Source: Chitinophaga sedimenti (lineage in GTDB: Bacteria; Bacteroidota; Bacteroidia; Chitinophagales; Chitinophagaceae). Taken from it: DNA of 64,000 bases. A program made the translations under genes and the position numbers. Below are positions 49,017 to 59,514 of the stretch, one piece after another. Within the stretch, counting starts at the first letter, position 1. Each line of letters begins with the position of its first letter. The notes beneath the pieces are model-generated. The model was not told the origin of the DNA. It worked only from the letters and a program-made list of their open reading frames with translations, and did no database searches. The stretch is from assembly GCF_023156195.1 (NCBI RefSeq), contig NZ_JAKUKA010000001.1:1798001-1862000 (forward strand), given 5' to 3'.

Positions 49017-50038
49017 TTATTTTTCTTCATCCTCGTCGTCTTCGTCATCGTCATCATCATCGAAGTCCTCGTCAGCGTCTTCCGGTCTTCATCCTCGTCC
49101 GCTGCTGCTACGTCGTCTTCGTCTTCCTCGTCGAGATCGTCTTCATCTTCCTCGTCATCTTCGTCTTCTTCCTCATCTTCATCCTGCTCATCACCGGAAC
49201 CGGATTCCTGTTTAGCCTGCCAGTTAATGCTTCCTTCAGCGATTTCCGTCAGCAATACATCGGCGCTTTTCTCTTCTTCGAGAATTTCTGCGAGAATGCC
49301 GGCAGCATCTTCAAGGCCCATGACCTTAGCGAGTTGTACCAGGCTGCCGTAGGTAGCGATTTCGTAGTGCTCTACTTTCTGAGCGGCCACGATGATACCT
49401 GCATCGCGGGTGTTGGAACCTTTCTGGGTTTCCTCTACGATGGTTTGTGCTTCTTTAATCAAGCCTTCCATCGCTTCACATTTCTGTGCCTGAGGTTTTT
49501 ACCGATGATAGCGAACACCTCTTCCAGGCGGTCGGCCTGACTTTGCGTTTCGCGGGTATGATCGGCGATAGCTGTTTTCAGTTCCTGGCTGGTTGCTTCC
49601 TTCTGTAATTTCGGGAGCGCTTTGGCCAGGTTCTTTTCCGCCCAATAGATATCCTTCAGCGAGTCGTGGAAGAATTTATCCAGTTGTTCGCTTTCTGTTC
49701 CATGTTTTACGGCCGCTTTTTTAGGAGCTGCTGCCTTTTTGGGCGCTACCGCCTTTTTAGCAGCGGCTTTTTTAGGCGCTACTGCCTTTTTAGCAGCGGC
49801 CTTTTTGGGTGCTGACGCTTTCTTAGCGGCCGCTTTTTTGGGGGCTACCGCCTTTTAGCGGCTGCTTTCTTGGGTACTGCTTTTTTGGCCGCGGCTTTTT
49901 TAGGTGCTGCAGCTTTCTTTGGCGCCGCTTTTTTAGCAGCCGCTTTTTTAGGTGCTACTGCCTTCTTTGCAGCGGCTTTTTTGGGTGCGGCCTTTTTGCT
50001 GCGGCCTTTTTTCCAGCTTGTTTTTTAGCTTTTGCCAT
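49017..50038 (-). CDS. Histone-H1-like / DUF892 ferritin-like / acidic-tail protein, several frameshifts
   Basis: About 340 residues after repair, in three blocks. Residues ~1-112 are Lys/Ala/Pro repeats ([13 protein letters not shown] type), like histone H1 tails, and should bind DNA. Residues ~113-278 are a DUF892/YciF-like ferritin-like four-helix domain ([39 protein letters not shown], with carboxylate and His metal ligands). The last ~62 residues are nearly all Asp and Glu. Indels lie at 49991-49995, 49853-49856, 49496-49500 and 49079-49086. A role in DNA or iron protection under stress, like Dps, is plausible but inferred. Confidence 0.8.
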
Positions 50039-50303
50039 AACTATTAGAATTTAGGGTAGTTGCAGATTGAGTTATGCAAGGATGACACAAAGCATATGCC
50101 ATTACCACAAGCTGCCACAGGAAAGGGTTCAACATCTGCGCAAGTCCAAATATTGTAGAAATACTTTCCGCCCCCGGTCACAATGTGACGGCGGGAATTA
50201 TATAACTGCATCCGTAAATTATATAACCTTTACCTCACCAAAAATCCGGAATTTCGGGCTTGATTACAATCTTTAAACCTTATCATCAGGTTAATATATT
50301 TTG

Positions 50304-50659
50304 ATGCGACACCGCTGCTACATATGGTTACTGGGCTGCCTGGCGATACTGCTTTACGCAGCCGGGCCAGCTGCTGCCTGCGGGCACGGTCAACCCGCCA
50401 CCATGGTAGCGCATCACCAACAAGAAGCAAAAAAGACTGCTGTAAAAAAGAGGTGCAACACCACAAACATGTGTGCAATGACGACTGCAAACATCAGGGC
50501 TGTCCCTGCATGAACGCCTGTCGCGCCAGCGCACCCGCAATGGCGGCGCACTGTTTTTACCAACCCCTGCTGTCGCCTGCGAAGGTGAACTGGCATTTCC
50601 CGCAGCCGGATCTTCCCAATGTGCACCTTGCCTACCGCGTTCCGCCTAAAATAGGTTGA
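50304..50659 (+). CDS. Exported Cys/His-rich protein of the copper locus, one frameshift
   Basis: About 118 residues. A signal peptide (YIWLLGCLAILLYAAGPAAA) is followed by His- and Cys-rich sequence: CGHGQPATMVAHHQQE, then KKDCCKKEVQHHKHVCND and DCKHQGCPCMNACRA. The frame is restored by one A in the run after GCA. The dense Cys/His pattern suggests a periplasmic metal scavenger. It lies 60 bases upstream of the HMA-DUF3347 gene and is probably cotranscribed with it. No family match recognised. Confidence 0.75.
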
Positions 50660-50719
50660 TGCCGGCTTGTATAGCCCATCGTGTGTCTATTTTATTCAAC
50701 AATTCATCTTACTACAATC

Positions 50720-51521
50720 ATGAAAAACATTACTATATGGATGGCAGCTGTGATGCTCGTCCTTTCTCAGCCCGTTTCCGCACAAAACCAGGAAACCACC
50801 ACCGTAAAAATCAGCGGTAATTGCGACATGTGTAAGCAAACCATTGAGAACGCCGCCGGGAAAGGCGCCACTATCAACTGGAATGAGCATACCGGCACGG
50901 CCACTGTCCGTTACAATCCGAAAAAGACCAACCTGGATAATATCCTGAAACAAGTAGCCTATGCAGGATATGACAATGAGCTGTATCTCGCTCCCGCCGA
51001 AGCGTACAACAAGTTGCACGCCTGCTGCAAATATGAGCGCAGTAACGCGGTTACTGCTGCCCCTGCGGTGGAAAACACGGCCATCACCGCCACGGCTCCC
51101 CTTCAGGCCGTTTTAAATGCGTATTTCGCAGTCAAAGATGCGCTGGTTAAATCTGACGGTGTTGCAGCACAGGCCGCAGGCAAACAGCTGGCAGCTGCGC
51201 TGAACGGCATCGATGCACGGAAGCTCGAAGCCGGGGCCCAAACAGCCTGGAGCCAGGCCGAAAAAGGATTAAAAATGGCCGCGGCAACGGTTGGCGCTAC
51301 CACCGACCTGGCGGCACAGCGCAAAACGCTCGCTGGCATAGCAGCACCAATGCGATTACTGGCACAGGCCGCCAAACCCGGCCAGCCCGTGTACCTTCAG
51401 CACTGTCCTATGTACGCCGATGGTAAAGGCGGCGACTGGCTGAGCCGGAGAAAGACATCAAAACCCTTTTTACGGCGCGCAGATGTTGAGCTGCGGCAGC
51501 ACAAAAGCCACCATCGAATGA
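50720..51521 (+). CDS. Exported HMA-domain/DUF3347 copper-handling protein, frameshift near the end
   Basis: About 267 residues. Signal peptide (WMAAVMLVLSQPVSAQ) and a heavy-metal-associated domain with the metal motif SGNCDMCKQTIENAAG (CxxC), then a linker, then a DUF3347 domain (LQAVLNAYFAVKDALVKSDG) that ends in QHCPMYADGKGGDWLS and, after one or two indels near 51450-51470, a C-terminal Cys motif (MLSCGSTKATIE). DUF3347 proteins bind copper in the periplasm. The stop overlaps the multicopper oxidase start (ATGA at 51518-51521). Confidence 0.88.
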
Positions 51522-53642
51522 AAAAACTGATAACAGCCTTGCTGTTGCTGCTCGCCGCATTGCCCGCGGCGGCGCAACGCACGGTCACCTACCATCTATA
51601 TGTAAAGGATACCATGGTGAATTACACCGGCAAATCGCGCATGGCTTATGCGGTAAACGGACAAATTCCCATGCCCGAACTGCATTTCACCGAGGGCGAT
51701 ACCGCAGAAGTATTCATTCACAACGAGCTGCATACCGAAACGTCTATCCATTGGCATGGCCTCATCCTGCCCAATGAACAGGACGGTGTGCCATACCTGA
51801 CAACTGCGCCCATTAAGGCGCATACTGTACACCGGTACAAGTTTCCGCTGGTACAAAACGGTACGTACTGGTACCATTCCCACACCGCATTGCAGGAGCA
51901 GTCGGGTATGTATGGCGCATTTATCATCCATAAAAGGGAAAAGCCGGCTATGCCTGAATACACGCTGCTGCTCAGCGACTGGACCGATATGCACCCGCAC
52001 CAGGTGGAACGCCGCCTGAAGGCGGCAACCGACTGGTTTTCCATCAAAAAAGGGCAATTGAAAAAGGTGTGGTGCAGAGCTACGCGGAAGCCATTGGCGC
52101 AGGGCACTTCGGCACGAAAGTGACCAATGAATGGAAGCGCATGGAAGCGATGGACGTAAGCGACGTGTACTACGACCGGTTTCATGCCAATGGCCGGGAT
52201 GAAGTAAGTTTCGCTGACCTGAAAGCATTACAGAAAGTACGGCTCCGGGTGATTAACGGCAGTTCATCCACCTACTTCTGGCTGCACTATGCGGGCGGCA
52301 AAATCAAGGTTGTGGCCAATGACGGCATGGACGTGGAACCGGTACCTGTTGACCGCCTTATCATCGCTACTGCTGAAACCTACGACCTCGAAGTAACCGT
52401 GCCGGCAGACAGTACCGCGTTTGAGTTCTGGCTACGGCCGAAGACCGTACCCGCAGCACTTCCTTGTGGCTGGGCAACGGCATCCGGCAACTGGCACAGC
52501 CTTTACCACCCCTGAAGTATTTCGAAGGCATGAAGATGATGAATGGGATGATGAAAATGAACGGCAACCTGGACGACATGGGGATGCAGATGAGTTTACA
52601 GAAGATGGATATGAACACCGTCATGTACCAGGAACCGCTGACCGATCTCGTTACCCTGAATTACAGCATGCTGCGTTCTCCGGTAAAAACCACCCTGCCC
52701 GAAGCGACGGTGAAGGAATTGAAGTTTACGCTTACCGGCAACATGAACCGGTATGTATGGAGCATCAACAACCGCACGGTGTCGGAATCGGAAAAAATCG
52801 TCATCAAAAAGGGAGAAAATGTCAGGTTGATCCTTTACAACAACTCCATGATGCGCCACCCGATGCACCTGCATGGTCATTTCTTCCGTGTGCTGAACGG
52901 TCAGGGGGAATATGCGCCGCTAAAAAACACGCTGGATATCATGCCCATGGAGACCGATACGCTGGAGTTTGCCGGCACGGAGAGCGGCGATTGGTTTTTC
53001 CATTGCCATATCCTGTATCATATGATGTCGGGCATGGGAAGAATTTTTCAATATGAAGATTCGCCGCCCAATCCCGCCCAGCAAATGAAAAAGGTGTATG
53101 CAGACGACCGCATGTTCCATTTTATGGCGCAAAACGACTTTGCCAGCAACGGTAACGACGGCGAGGCTATGTTGCAAAATACCCGCTGGAACCTGCAGGC
53201 CGAATGGCGCCTGGGATACAATGATATGCACGGCTACGAGGTGGAAACGCATTTCGGCCGGTATATCGGGCCTATGCAACGCCTGCTGCCGTATGTGGGC
53301 ATCGACTGGCGGTACCGCAAACTGGAACACGGCGATGTGGAGAAAAACCTTTTCGGGCAGATCAGTACAAAGAATGAACGCCGCGCACTATGCGCCGGTG
53401 TGCAGTATACGCTGCCGATGCTGGCCGTGCTGGATGCACGCATTGACACGGACGGGAAAGCACGTATTTCTTTGATGCGCGACGATGTGAGGATTACACC
53501 ACGATTGCGCTTCGGATTTATGGTGAATACGGATAAGGAATATATGGGCGGCCTGCGATATGTGCTCACGTCGTTTATGGGCGTTTCGGCGCATTATGAC
53601 AGCGATATGGGCTTTGGCGCGGGCATCACCCTTAATTATTAA
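51518..53642 (+). CDS. Multicopper oxidase (CopA-like) with C-terminal CopB-like barrel domain, two frameshifts
   Basis: About 708 residues after repair (A run 52061-52065; base missing near 52425-52430). Signal peptide LITALLLLLAALPAAAQ. All four copper motifs are present: SIHWHGLILP, TYWYHSHTA, RHPMHLHGHFF and WFFHCHILYHMM, with a Met-rich loop (MKMMNGMMKMNGNLDDMGMQ). From about residue 530, after NPAQQMKKVYADDRMFH, the sequence turns into beta strands with alternate polar/hydrophobic residues (EWRLGYNDMHGYEVETHFG, LRFGFMVNTDKEYMGGLRY), like outer-membrane CopB. It would oxidise Cu(I) in the periplasm. Confidence 0.9.
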
Positions 53643-53646
53643 ACGG

Positions 53647-53680
53647 ATAACCGCCTGTAACTCATGTTGCAGGCGGTTAT
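53647..53680 (+). terminator. Terminator after the copper operon
   Basis: Arms ataaccgcctg / caggcggttat form an 11-bp stem followed by TTATG. Confidence 0.75.
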
Positions 53681-53813
53681 TTATGAGGAATAAATGCATC
53701 ACTTTTAAGAAAGATCACCCTTCAGCTGCCACCCGATGTATTAATTGGCAGGACTGTTGCGAGATCATTTATGTAACCGACATCCATTTATGAACCGTGC
53801 AAAATGATTTATT

Positions 53814-54034
53814 ATGACAGATCCAAACACAAAGCCTGAAATAACACCACCGAACGAACCAGGTACACATCCGGGCGGTAGACCCGAAAATCCGGGTACT
53901 ACCGGGAACCACCGATCAAGGAACCGCCACCGGCGCATATTCCGCAACCGGTACCACCGCAAATCCCCGATTTGCCGCCGAAGCCGGAGATCACACCGCC
54001 GCAACCCGGCTCCCCCTTCGTTAACGCAGGGTAA
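53814..54034 (+). CDS. Small proline-rich protein, one frameshift
   Basis: About 73 residues. The plus-strand start reads MTDPNTKPEITPPNEPGTHP. One C added near 53911-53913 restores PPIKEPPPAHIPQPVPPQIP and PKPEITPPQPGSPFVNAG to a stop at 54034. PEITPP occurs at both ends. No signal peptide or membrane segment. It overlaps the convergent oxidoreductase by 14 bases. Function unknown; disordered proteins of this type can be linkers or scaffolds. Confidence 0.55.
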
Positions 54035-55105
54035 CCGATTTACCGGTACGGGCCGCGGTTTTCGCGGCCTCTAATATTTCCACAACGATAAGATTTACGG
54101 CAAGTCCATACTGATCGTACTTTTCCAACTGCAACGATCCGTTTACCACCTGGGCAAGCACCGAAAACGGGTCCGTAAATGGTGCAGGACGGGCATCCAG
54201 GCGCAAAGGCATTTCTGTTTCGCCCTTGAGGCGGCGGCGAACCTGTACTTCGTTAACAGCGACCGCATAACCGGTAGCGCCGTATACTTCCATGTCTTTC
54301 CGCGAAAAGGGCCAGTTCCACGACGCCTGTATCACGCATTGCGACTGCGCATATTGTAATACGATCGTGGCTTCATCATCCACCTTAGGATAAATGTTTG
54401 GTTTATTCTGATGGGTCACCGCCGTTACGGACAGCGGCCGCTCCCCTTTAGCAGCCAGGTCATCAGGTTAGCGCCGTAACAACCGAAATCGAATAAGGCA
54501 CCGGCCCCGTTTTTAGCAGGATCGGTGAGGATGTCCGGGAACTCCTGGCTACAACCGATCTCCTTCGGCCCCTGGTGACCGTCGTTCACCATTACCTTAC
54601 GGATCGTACCTAATTTGCCGCTGTCTGCCAGCTGTTTTACATATTGATTACTGGCATACCACGATGTTTCGAAATTCGTGAGTACATGAATGCCGTGTTC
54701 CCGCGCAAGCGCTGCGATCTGTTGCGCATCTTGCACGGTAGTAGCCAAGGGTTTTTCTACCATCACATGTACCTTCCGGGATGCGCAGGCCTTTACCACG
54801 GCGAGGTGTTCACTGATCGCGCCGAACGCCGATACCGCCTGTGGCTTTGTAGCCTCCAGCATTTCCGCGAGGTTGGTATAAAATAACTTCTTATCAAGCT
54901 GGTATTGCCTCGCCACTTTATCGGCCAGTTGCTGGTTAGGTTCGTATATGCCTACCAGTTGCACATCTTTCTTGTCTTTGCGGTTAAAAACCCAGCCTAC
55001 GTGACCGTGACTGAGGCCGGCGATGGCCAGGCGAAGCGGTGGCTGCGCCTGGGTGGCGATGCTCGTAAAAGCGAGCAGCAGGAGGAGGCGAAATTGCAGT
55101 ATCAT
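54021..55105 (-). CDS. Exported Gfo/Idh/MocA-family oxidoreductase, one frameshift
   Basis: About 361 residues. Hydrophobic N-terminus (ILQFRLLLLLAFTSIATQA) acts as signal peptide. The Rossmann part is LRLAIAGLSHGHVGWVFN and the catalytic lysine is in HVMVEKPLATT. The C-terminal substrate domain includes GALFDFGCYGANLMTWLL (with the family Asp/Tyr site) and ASWNWPFSRKDMEVYG. One indel near 54440-54446 shifts the frame. Sugar or inositol oxidation is usual for the family; secreted members are common in Bacteroidota. Confidence 0.88.
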
Positions 55106-55254
55106 CCTTAAATATAGTGCAAATAAAAAGAAAGGGCGACCATTTGCCGGCAGCCCTTTCCCCATAAATTTCATCTATAAAATAAGACTGGCCCGATAAC
55201 GATTGTTCGAACAGGTGGTTTGCAGGCGGAGTTGCCTGCGTTTGCACGTACCCG

Positions 55255-55811
55255 TTAATCCACGAACAACCCGAGGTCCTGGATAGTTTTCCAGAGGGCA
55301 GGCGACTGGTTTTCGCTGCATAAATACATGTAATAATCGTAACCGAAATGCACCCCCAGGTAGGCCGCCTCTCGCACAGCAGTTCGCACCAGATGCTTTC
55401 GCGCAGGATCAGCCGCACGATGGGCGCTACTTCTGCCGCCGGTACCAGCATGCCTTCCTGTAAAGCGGAAAAACGCGCGAGCTCCTCTTCGTTGAGATGA
55501 TGTGCAGCCTCATGTTTCTCCAGGTTGTTGATACGGACGCGTTTGCAGCCAATGGCATCCGGGAACAACAATACGGCCAGTACATATTTATCTTCTGTTT
55601 CCTTATACTCTTCCAGCGTGAGTATGTGCCCGTTAAAGCTATATCCAATGTCGTAAAAGGAAGTCCACTCCGCCCGGCGATACCGCCCGGTATGTTCCCT
55701 GAAACGCGGATCATATTTGGTCACGCGTTGCGCGATGAGTTCCCAGGCCGCCGTCATATCAGAGCATTTGAGCGGTGTATATTGAATTGTGCTGCCTGCT
55801 CCGCAACCCAT
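55255..55811 (-). CDS. Hypothetical soluble protein, one frameshift
   Basis: From the possible ATG at 55811 the protein has about 185 residues. It reads AAWELIAQRVTKYDPRFREH, TSFYDIGYSFNGHILTLEEY and HEAAHHLNEEELARFSALQE; an indel near 55378-55384 is needed to reach VREAAYLGVHFGYDYYMYLC and a stop at 55255. The start is uncertain because the reading upstream is also open. No motif recognised. Confidence 0.55.
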
Positions 55812-56001
55812 CCAGGTTGGAAATAAATGCTGTATACAGGAAGGCCATGTTCGTAAAAGCGTTCGCAGGTAGTCTGTTCCATTAGTCAGGTCGATATCAA
55901 CAGGAGCCACGAAGATAACAGTAAACTATCATCCTGCCAACTGACTTAACTCATATCCTGGCCGCCGGACGCGCGTTAAATTGCCTTTAAATCGAACGAC
56001 C

Positions 56002-56380
56002 ATGACCATCTACATCGCCGAAGACGAAAAAATCTGCAATATCCAGCGCGCTTTCAATGACCAGTTTCCGCACCTGAAACTGGAATTCTACACACAGTTT
56101 TATGCCCATGGCGATAACTGCCAGGGCGCCTGCTGCCTGTCGCCCGAAACGCCGATCGAAGATATCCGGATGATGCACACCTTTGGCTGGGTAGACATTG
56201 GCAGTTTACGTACCGCCGCCGAAGTGGAGTACGATTTCCGGAAATGGCTGGGACTGAGCGTACAGGTATTCCAGTGTAAAGATGGCAGCTGGCTGGAAAC
56301 TTCCCTGAACGACGACTGTACACTTGCACAACTGAATGCCGAGTGCCCTGGATGCGGCAAGGAAAGCGTACAGGCATTGA
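56002..56380 (+). CDS. Hypothetical small protein, C-terminus uncertain
   Basis: ATG at 56002 (MTIYIAEDEKICNIQRAFND) begins a ~125-residue protein of mixed alpha/beta character with several Cys (GDNCQGACCLSP) and a WLGLSVQVFQCKDGSWLETS segment. The uninterrupted frame runs on into low-complexity sequence, while a one-base indel at about 56340 gives SALDAARKAYRH and a stop at 56380, more like a real end. No family recognised. Confidence 0.5.
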
Positions 56381-56500
56381 TATACACCTACCAAATGTGG
56401 CGGACAGCTTCCTGCAGCCCGCCACTTTCCTTGAGTATACCACTCCACCGCATCCAAATCCCCCAAACTTCCCGACCTTTGCATCCTAAACCAACAGATT

Positions 56501-57531
56501 ATGGAATTAGGCATCAGCACATTCGGGGAAATTAAAGCCGACAATAAAGCGGGTAATGCTCAAAACGCCAATCGCCGTGTACAGGAACTCATCGCGGAAG
56601 CGAAACTCGCCGACCAGGTGGGGCTCGACGTGTATGCATTGGGCGAGCATCACCGGCCCGATTATGTCATTTCCTCCCCGGAAGTCGTGCTGTCTGCCAT
56701 CGCAGCCGTAACACAGCGTATCCGTCTCTCCAGCTCGGTGACCGTACTCAGCTCCGCCGATCCTGTGCGTACGTTCCAGAACTTTGCCTCCCTCGACCTG
56801 GTATCCAATGGCCGCGCAGAAATCATGGCCGGCAGAGGTTCGTTCATTGAATCGTTCCCGCTGTTTGGGTACGATTTGAAAGATTACGATACACTGTTTT
56901 CCGAAAAGCTGGAATTGCTCATGAAGATCAACGAGCAGGAAATCGTTTCCTGGAAAGGCAAACACCGCGCACCGATCGATAACCTGGGCGTATATCCCAG
57001 ACCGTTACAACCGAAAATACCGATCTGGCTCGCTATCGGCGGCACACCTTCTTCCGCCGCAAGGGCCGGTTTCCTGAATCTTCCGCTCACGCTGGCGATA
57101 CTGGGCGGCGATCCTGCCCAATACACGCCACTCATCAACATGTATAGAGATACCGCCCGTAAAGCGGGACATGATGTGGAAAAACTGCAACTGGCAGTCA
57201 ATATGCACATGTACATCGCCGATACCTCCGAACAGGCGGCCAATGAATTTTGGCCCACCTATGAGCAGATGATGAACAAGATTGGCCGCGAAAGAGGCTG
57301 GTCACCCATCACCCGCCCGCAGTTTGAAATGATGCGCTCGCCCAATGGGCCCCTGCTGGTAGGCAGCCCCGAAGAGGTGATCGCTAAGATCGTTCGCTCG
57401 CACGGCATTTTCAAGAATACAAGGTACCTCGCCCAGATCATCGCCGGGGATATCCCGCACGAAAAATCCTGCATTCCATCGGGCTTTTCGGAACGAAAGT
57501 TGCACCCGCTATAAGGCAACAACTACCTTAA
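56501..57531 (+). CDS. LLM-class flavin-dependent oxidoreductase
   Basis: About 343 residues. Typical blocks are MELGISTFGEIKADNKAG, DVYALGEHHRPDYVISSPEV, LSSSVTVLSSADPVRTFQNF and DLVSNGRAEIMAGRGSF. One A missing near 57460-57470 truncates the end; repair gives HEKILHSIGLFGTKVAPAIR and a stop at 57531, four bases before the next ATG. A second member of the luciferase-like family besides the gene at 3051, from a different subfamily. Confidence 0.9.
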
Positions 57532-57534
57532 GCT

Positions 57535-57932
57535 ATGGCAAACGATGTAACACATGTAACTATTGGTATTCAACGAAGTGCAAACGACGTTTACGATTTC
57601 CTTTCCGTTCCGCAGAACTTTCCAAAATGGGCGCCTGGCTTCTGCTTGTCGATAGAAGAAACCAACACCGACAACACCTGGAAAATACAAACCAGCAACG
57701 GTGAAGCGCATGTCGCTTTCGTGGAAAAAAACAAACTCGGTGTAGTGGACCACTACGTAACCATGAACAATGTAACGGTGTATGTGCCCCTGCGCGTGAT
57801 AGCCCGTGGTTCCGGCAGCATCGTGGTATTTACGCTGTTCCGGCAGCCGGGTATGACCGACAGCGATTTCGAAGCCGATCGTACCGCTGTTGAAAAGACC
57901 TGCAGCAACTCAAATCACTGCTGGAAAAATAA
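57535..57932 (+). CDS. SRPBCC-fold protein, frameshift at the end
   Basis: About 132 residues. Start MANDVTHVTIGIQRSANDVY, DFLSVPQNFPKWAPGF and VVDHYVTMNNVTVYVPLRVI fit a ligand-binding SRPBCC domain. One A near 57896-57899 restores AVEKDLQQLKSLLEK and a stop at 57932. It begins 4 bases after the luciferase-like gene, so the two form an operon. Ligand unknown. Confidence 0.82.
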
Positions 57933-57974
57933 CGGCCGTTTACTATCTTTCCGCCCCGAAAGCAGTAAGGCCTC

Positions 57975-58871
57975 ATGAAAAAAATTTTATATGCTCCCCC
58001 TGCTGGCCGTAATGGCCGGCGCGGGGTGTCAGCAACCGACCCACACCACTACCACCAGCGATACTGTCGTTAATGCCGCCTCAGATACTTCCTACCGGGA
58101 AGTTCCTCCTGAAGTAGCCACGCAACGACCACCCTCCACTAACATTGTAATGGAATTACGCCAGCGCGCGGATTCTATAAGACACGCACTATCATCTGCC
58201 ACACCCGAACAAGCCGCCAAGATGTATCATATCTTTGCAGATGCCGCGATCCTGGCCATCAGGACCTTTCGGCCAATGAAAGCAAATGGCTTGACACGTA
58301 TGTCAATTCCTGGTCGGAAGAAGCACAGGATTACCGTCCGGACGAAGCCACCCAGGCGCGTGTACGGTTACTGGCGCAAGCGGGTATCGAACCTTATTCT
58401 GTCGGGGAAGGTTATACAGAGTTGCAATTAAAGCCCAACTTCTATCAAAACTTATTCGGTCAGCAGCACCTGCCGGCTGACTATCAGCTTTACGTGAACA
58501 TCAACGCCCATGAAGACTCTTCCCTCTTCCAGGCCGATGCCGGTATTATTGTTCCCTGGAGCGAAGCGGCACGTCGTGTTCAGGATTGGGATAACTTCTG
58601 CACTAAATATCCGGATTCAAAACTGGCCAAACAGGCACAGGAAAATTACACTTATTATATGGATTGCTTCCTGTTGGGCGAGGATAATACCCGCACGGTA
58701 GAAGACGGTCAACTTGTGCCGGAAGTGAAAGAGGCGTTCGAACAATATGTGGCCGAATATCCAGGCACGCGTGGAGGCAGGTTGGTTGCAGCGTTCCTGC
58801 AGTTGCTGGCCGAAACGAAAGATCGCGACCGGCTGAATGCGTGGGTACGTGAGCGGCTGGGTACTGAATAG
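57975..58871 (+). CDS. Lipoprotein of unknown function, two frameshifts
   Basis: About 298 residues. Removing one A from the run after the ATG at 57975 gives MKKFYMLPLLAVMAGAGCQ, with a good lipobox. A Thr/Ser/Pro-rich linker (HTTTTSDTVVNAASD) follows. A second indel near 58260 joins to LDTYVNSWSEEAQDYRPDE and a helical domain (QLKPNFYQNLFGQQHLPADY, KLAKQAQENYTYYMDCFLLG). No family recognised; probably an outer-membrane-anchored protein. Confidence 0.7.
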
Positions 58872-58932
58872 TTTGCCGCAGCAATACCAGTGCGTAAGCA
58901 TGCAGATATTTAAGTCTACAGGGGTTAACAAA

Positions 58933-58958
58933 AAACCGCGGCGCAGTGGCCGCGGTTT
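58933..58958 (-). terminator. Terminator of the small lipoprotein gene
   Basis: Arms aaaccgcgg / ccgcggttt are perfect, and on the minus strand are followed by TTTTTGTTAAC. It may serve both convergent genes. Confidence 0.8.
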
Positions 58959-58965
58959 CGTCATA

Positions 58966-59355
58966 TTACCGGCAGGATTTTTCTACTGTAACACTCTGGA
59001 ACTCCTTTTCAGATCCATATTTTGCTAATGTCAGAAAGCTCGCGGTAGCGCCTGCGGAAAGTGATGTCACCGTGATGGGTGCAATCGTTTCATACTTAGA
59101 ACCATCGGTGGTCGTAACGATCATTTTCAGGTTCACCACCGCATGTCCGTTCTCGATAGCGTAGTCCCTCGAAGAGGTATTCTTCACATCAAAAGTCAGG
59201 AATACCTGGTCGGTCTCATCACTCGGGTCGCGGTTGGTTTCGGTCAGCTGGAAACTATCCGCAAAACAAGCGGAACCGGGTTTGTCTTTGTCTTTGCTGC
59301 ATGCGGAAAAGGATACGGCTAACGCTGCTAACGGCACAAATAACATTCTTTTCAT
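58966..59355 (-). CDS. Small lipoprotein with beta-sandwich-like domain
   Basis: 129 residues, intact. The signal peptide ends in VSFSACSKDKDK. The rest is a beta-rich domain of ~100 residues (DQVFLTFDVKNTSSRDYAIE, GHAVVNLKMIVTTTDGSKYE, LSAGATASFLTLAKY) with a Cys near each end (SACFADSF and VEKSCR), possibly a disulfide. The layout resembles DUF4352-like extracellular domains. Function unknown. Confidence 0.78.
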   Translation of the reverse strand: MKRMLFVPLAALAVSFSACSKDKDKPGSACFADSFQLTETNRDPSDETDQVFLTFDVKNTSSRDYAIENGHAVVNLKMIVTTTDGSKYETIAPITVTSLSAGATASFLTLAKYGSEKEFQSVTVEKSCR

Positions 59356-59514
59356 AATCTGTATTGTTGGTTAAATAATCACGAATGGGCACAAACGCGC
59401 AAAGAATAATTGGTTAACGTATTCGGCTGCACGGTTTCTCGTTCTCCGCGATTTAACAATAACTATGCCATTTTGAAGTACCTTTGTGCCTTCATATTGT
59501 AAATACCGGCACCA

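Noticed and set aside
49700..50030. Repetitive block that could be taken for a CRISPR or satellite array
   Set aside because: It encodes Lys/Ala/Pro repeats in one repaired frame, repeat units are irregular and there are no unique spacers.
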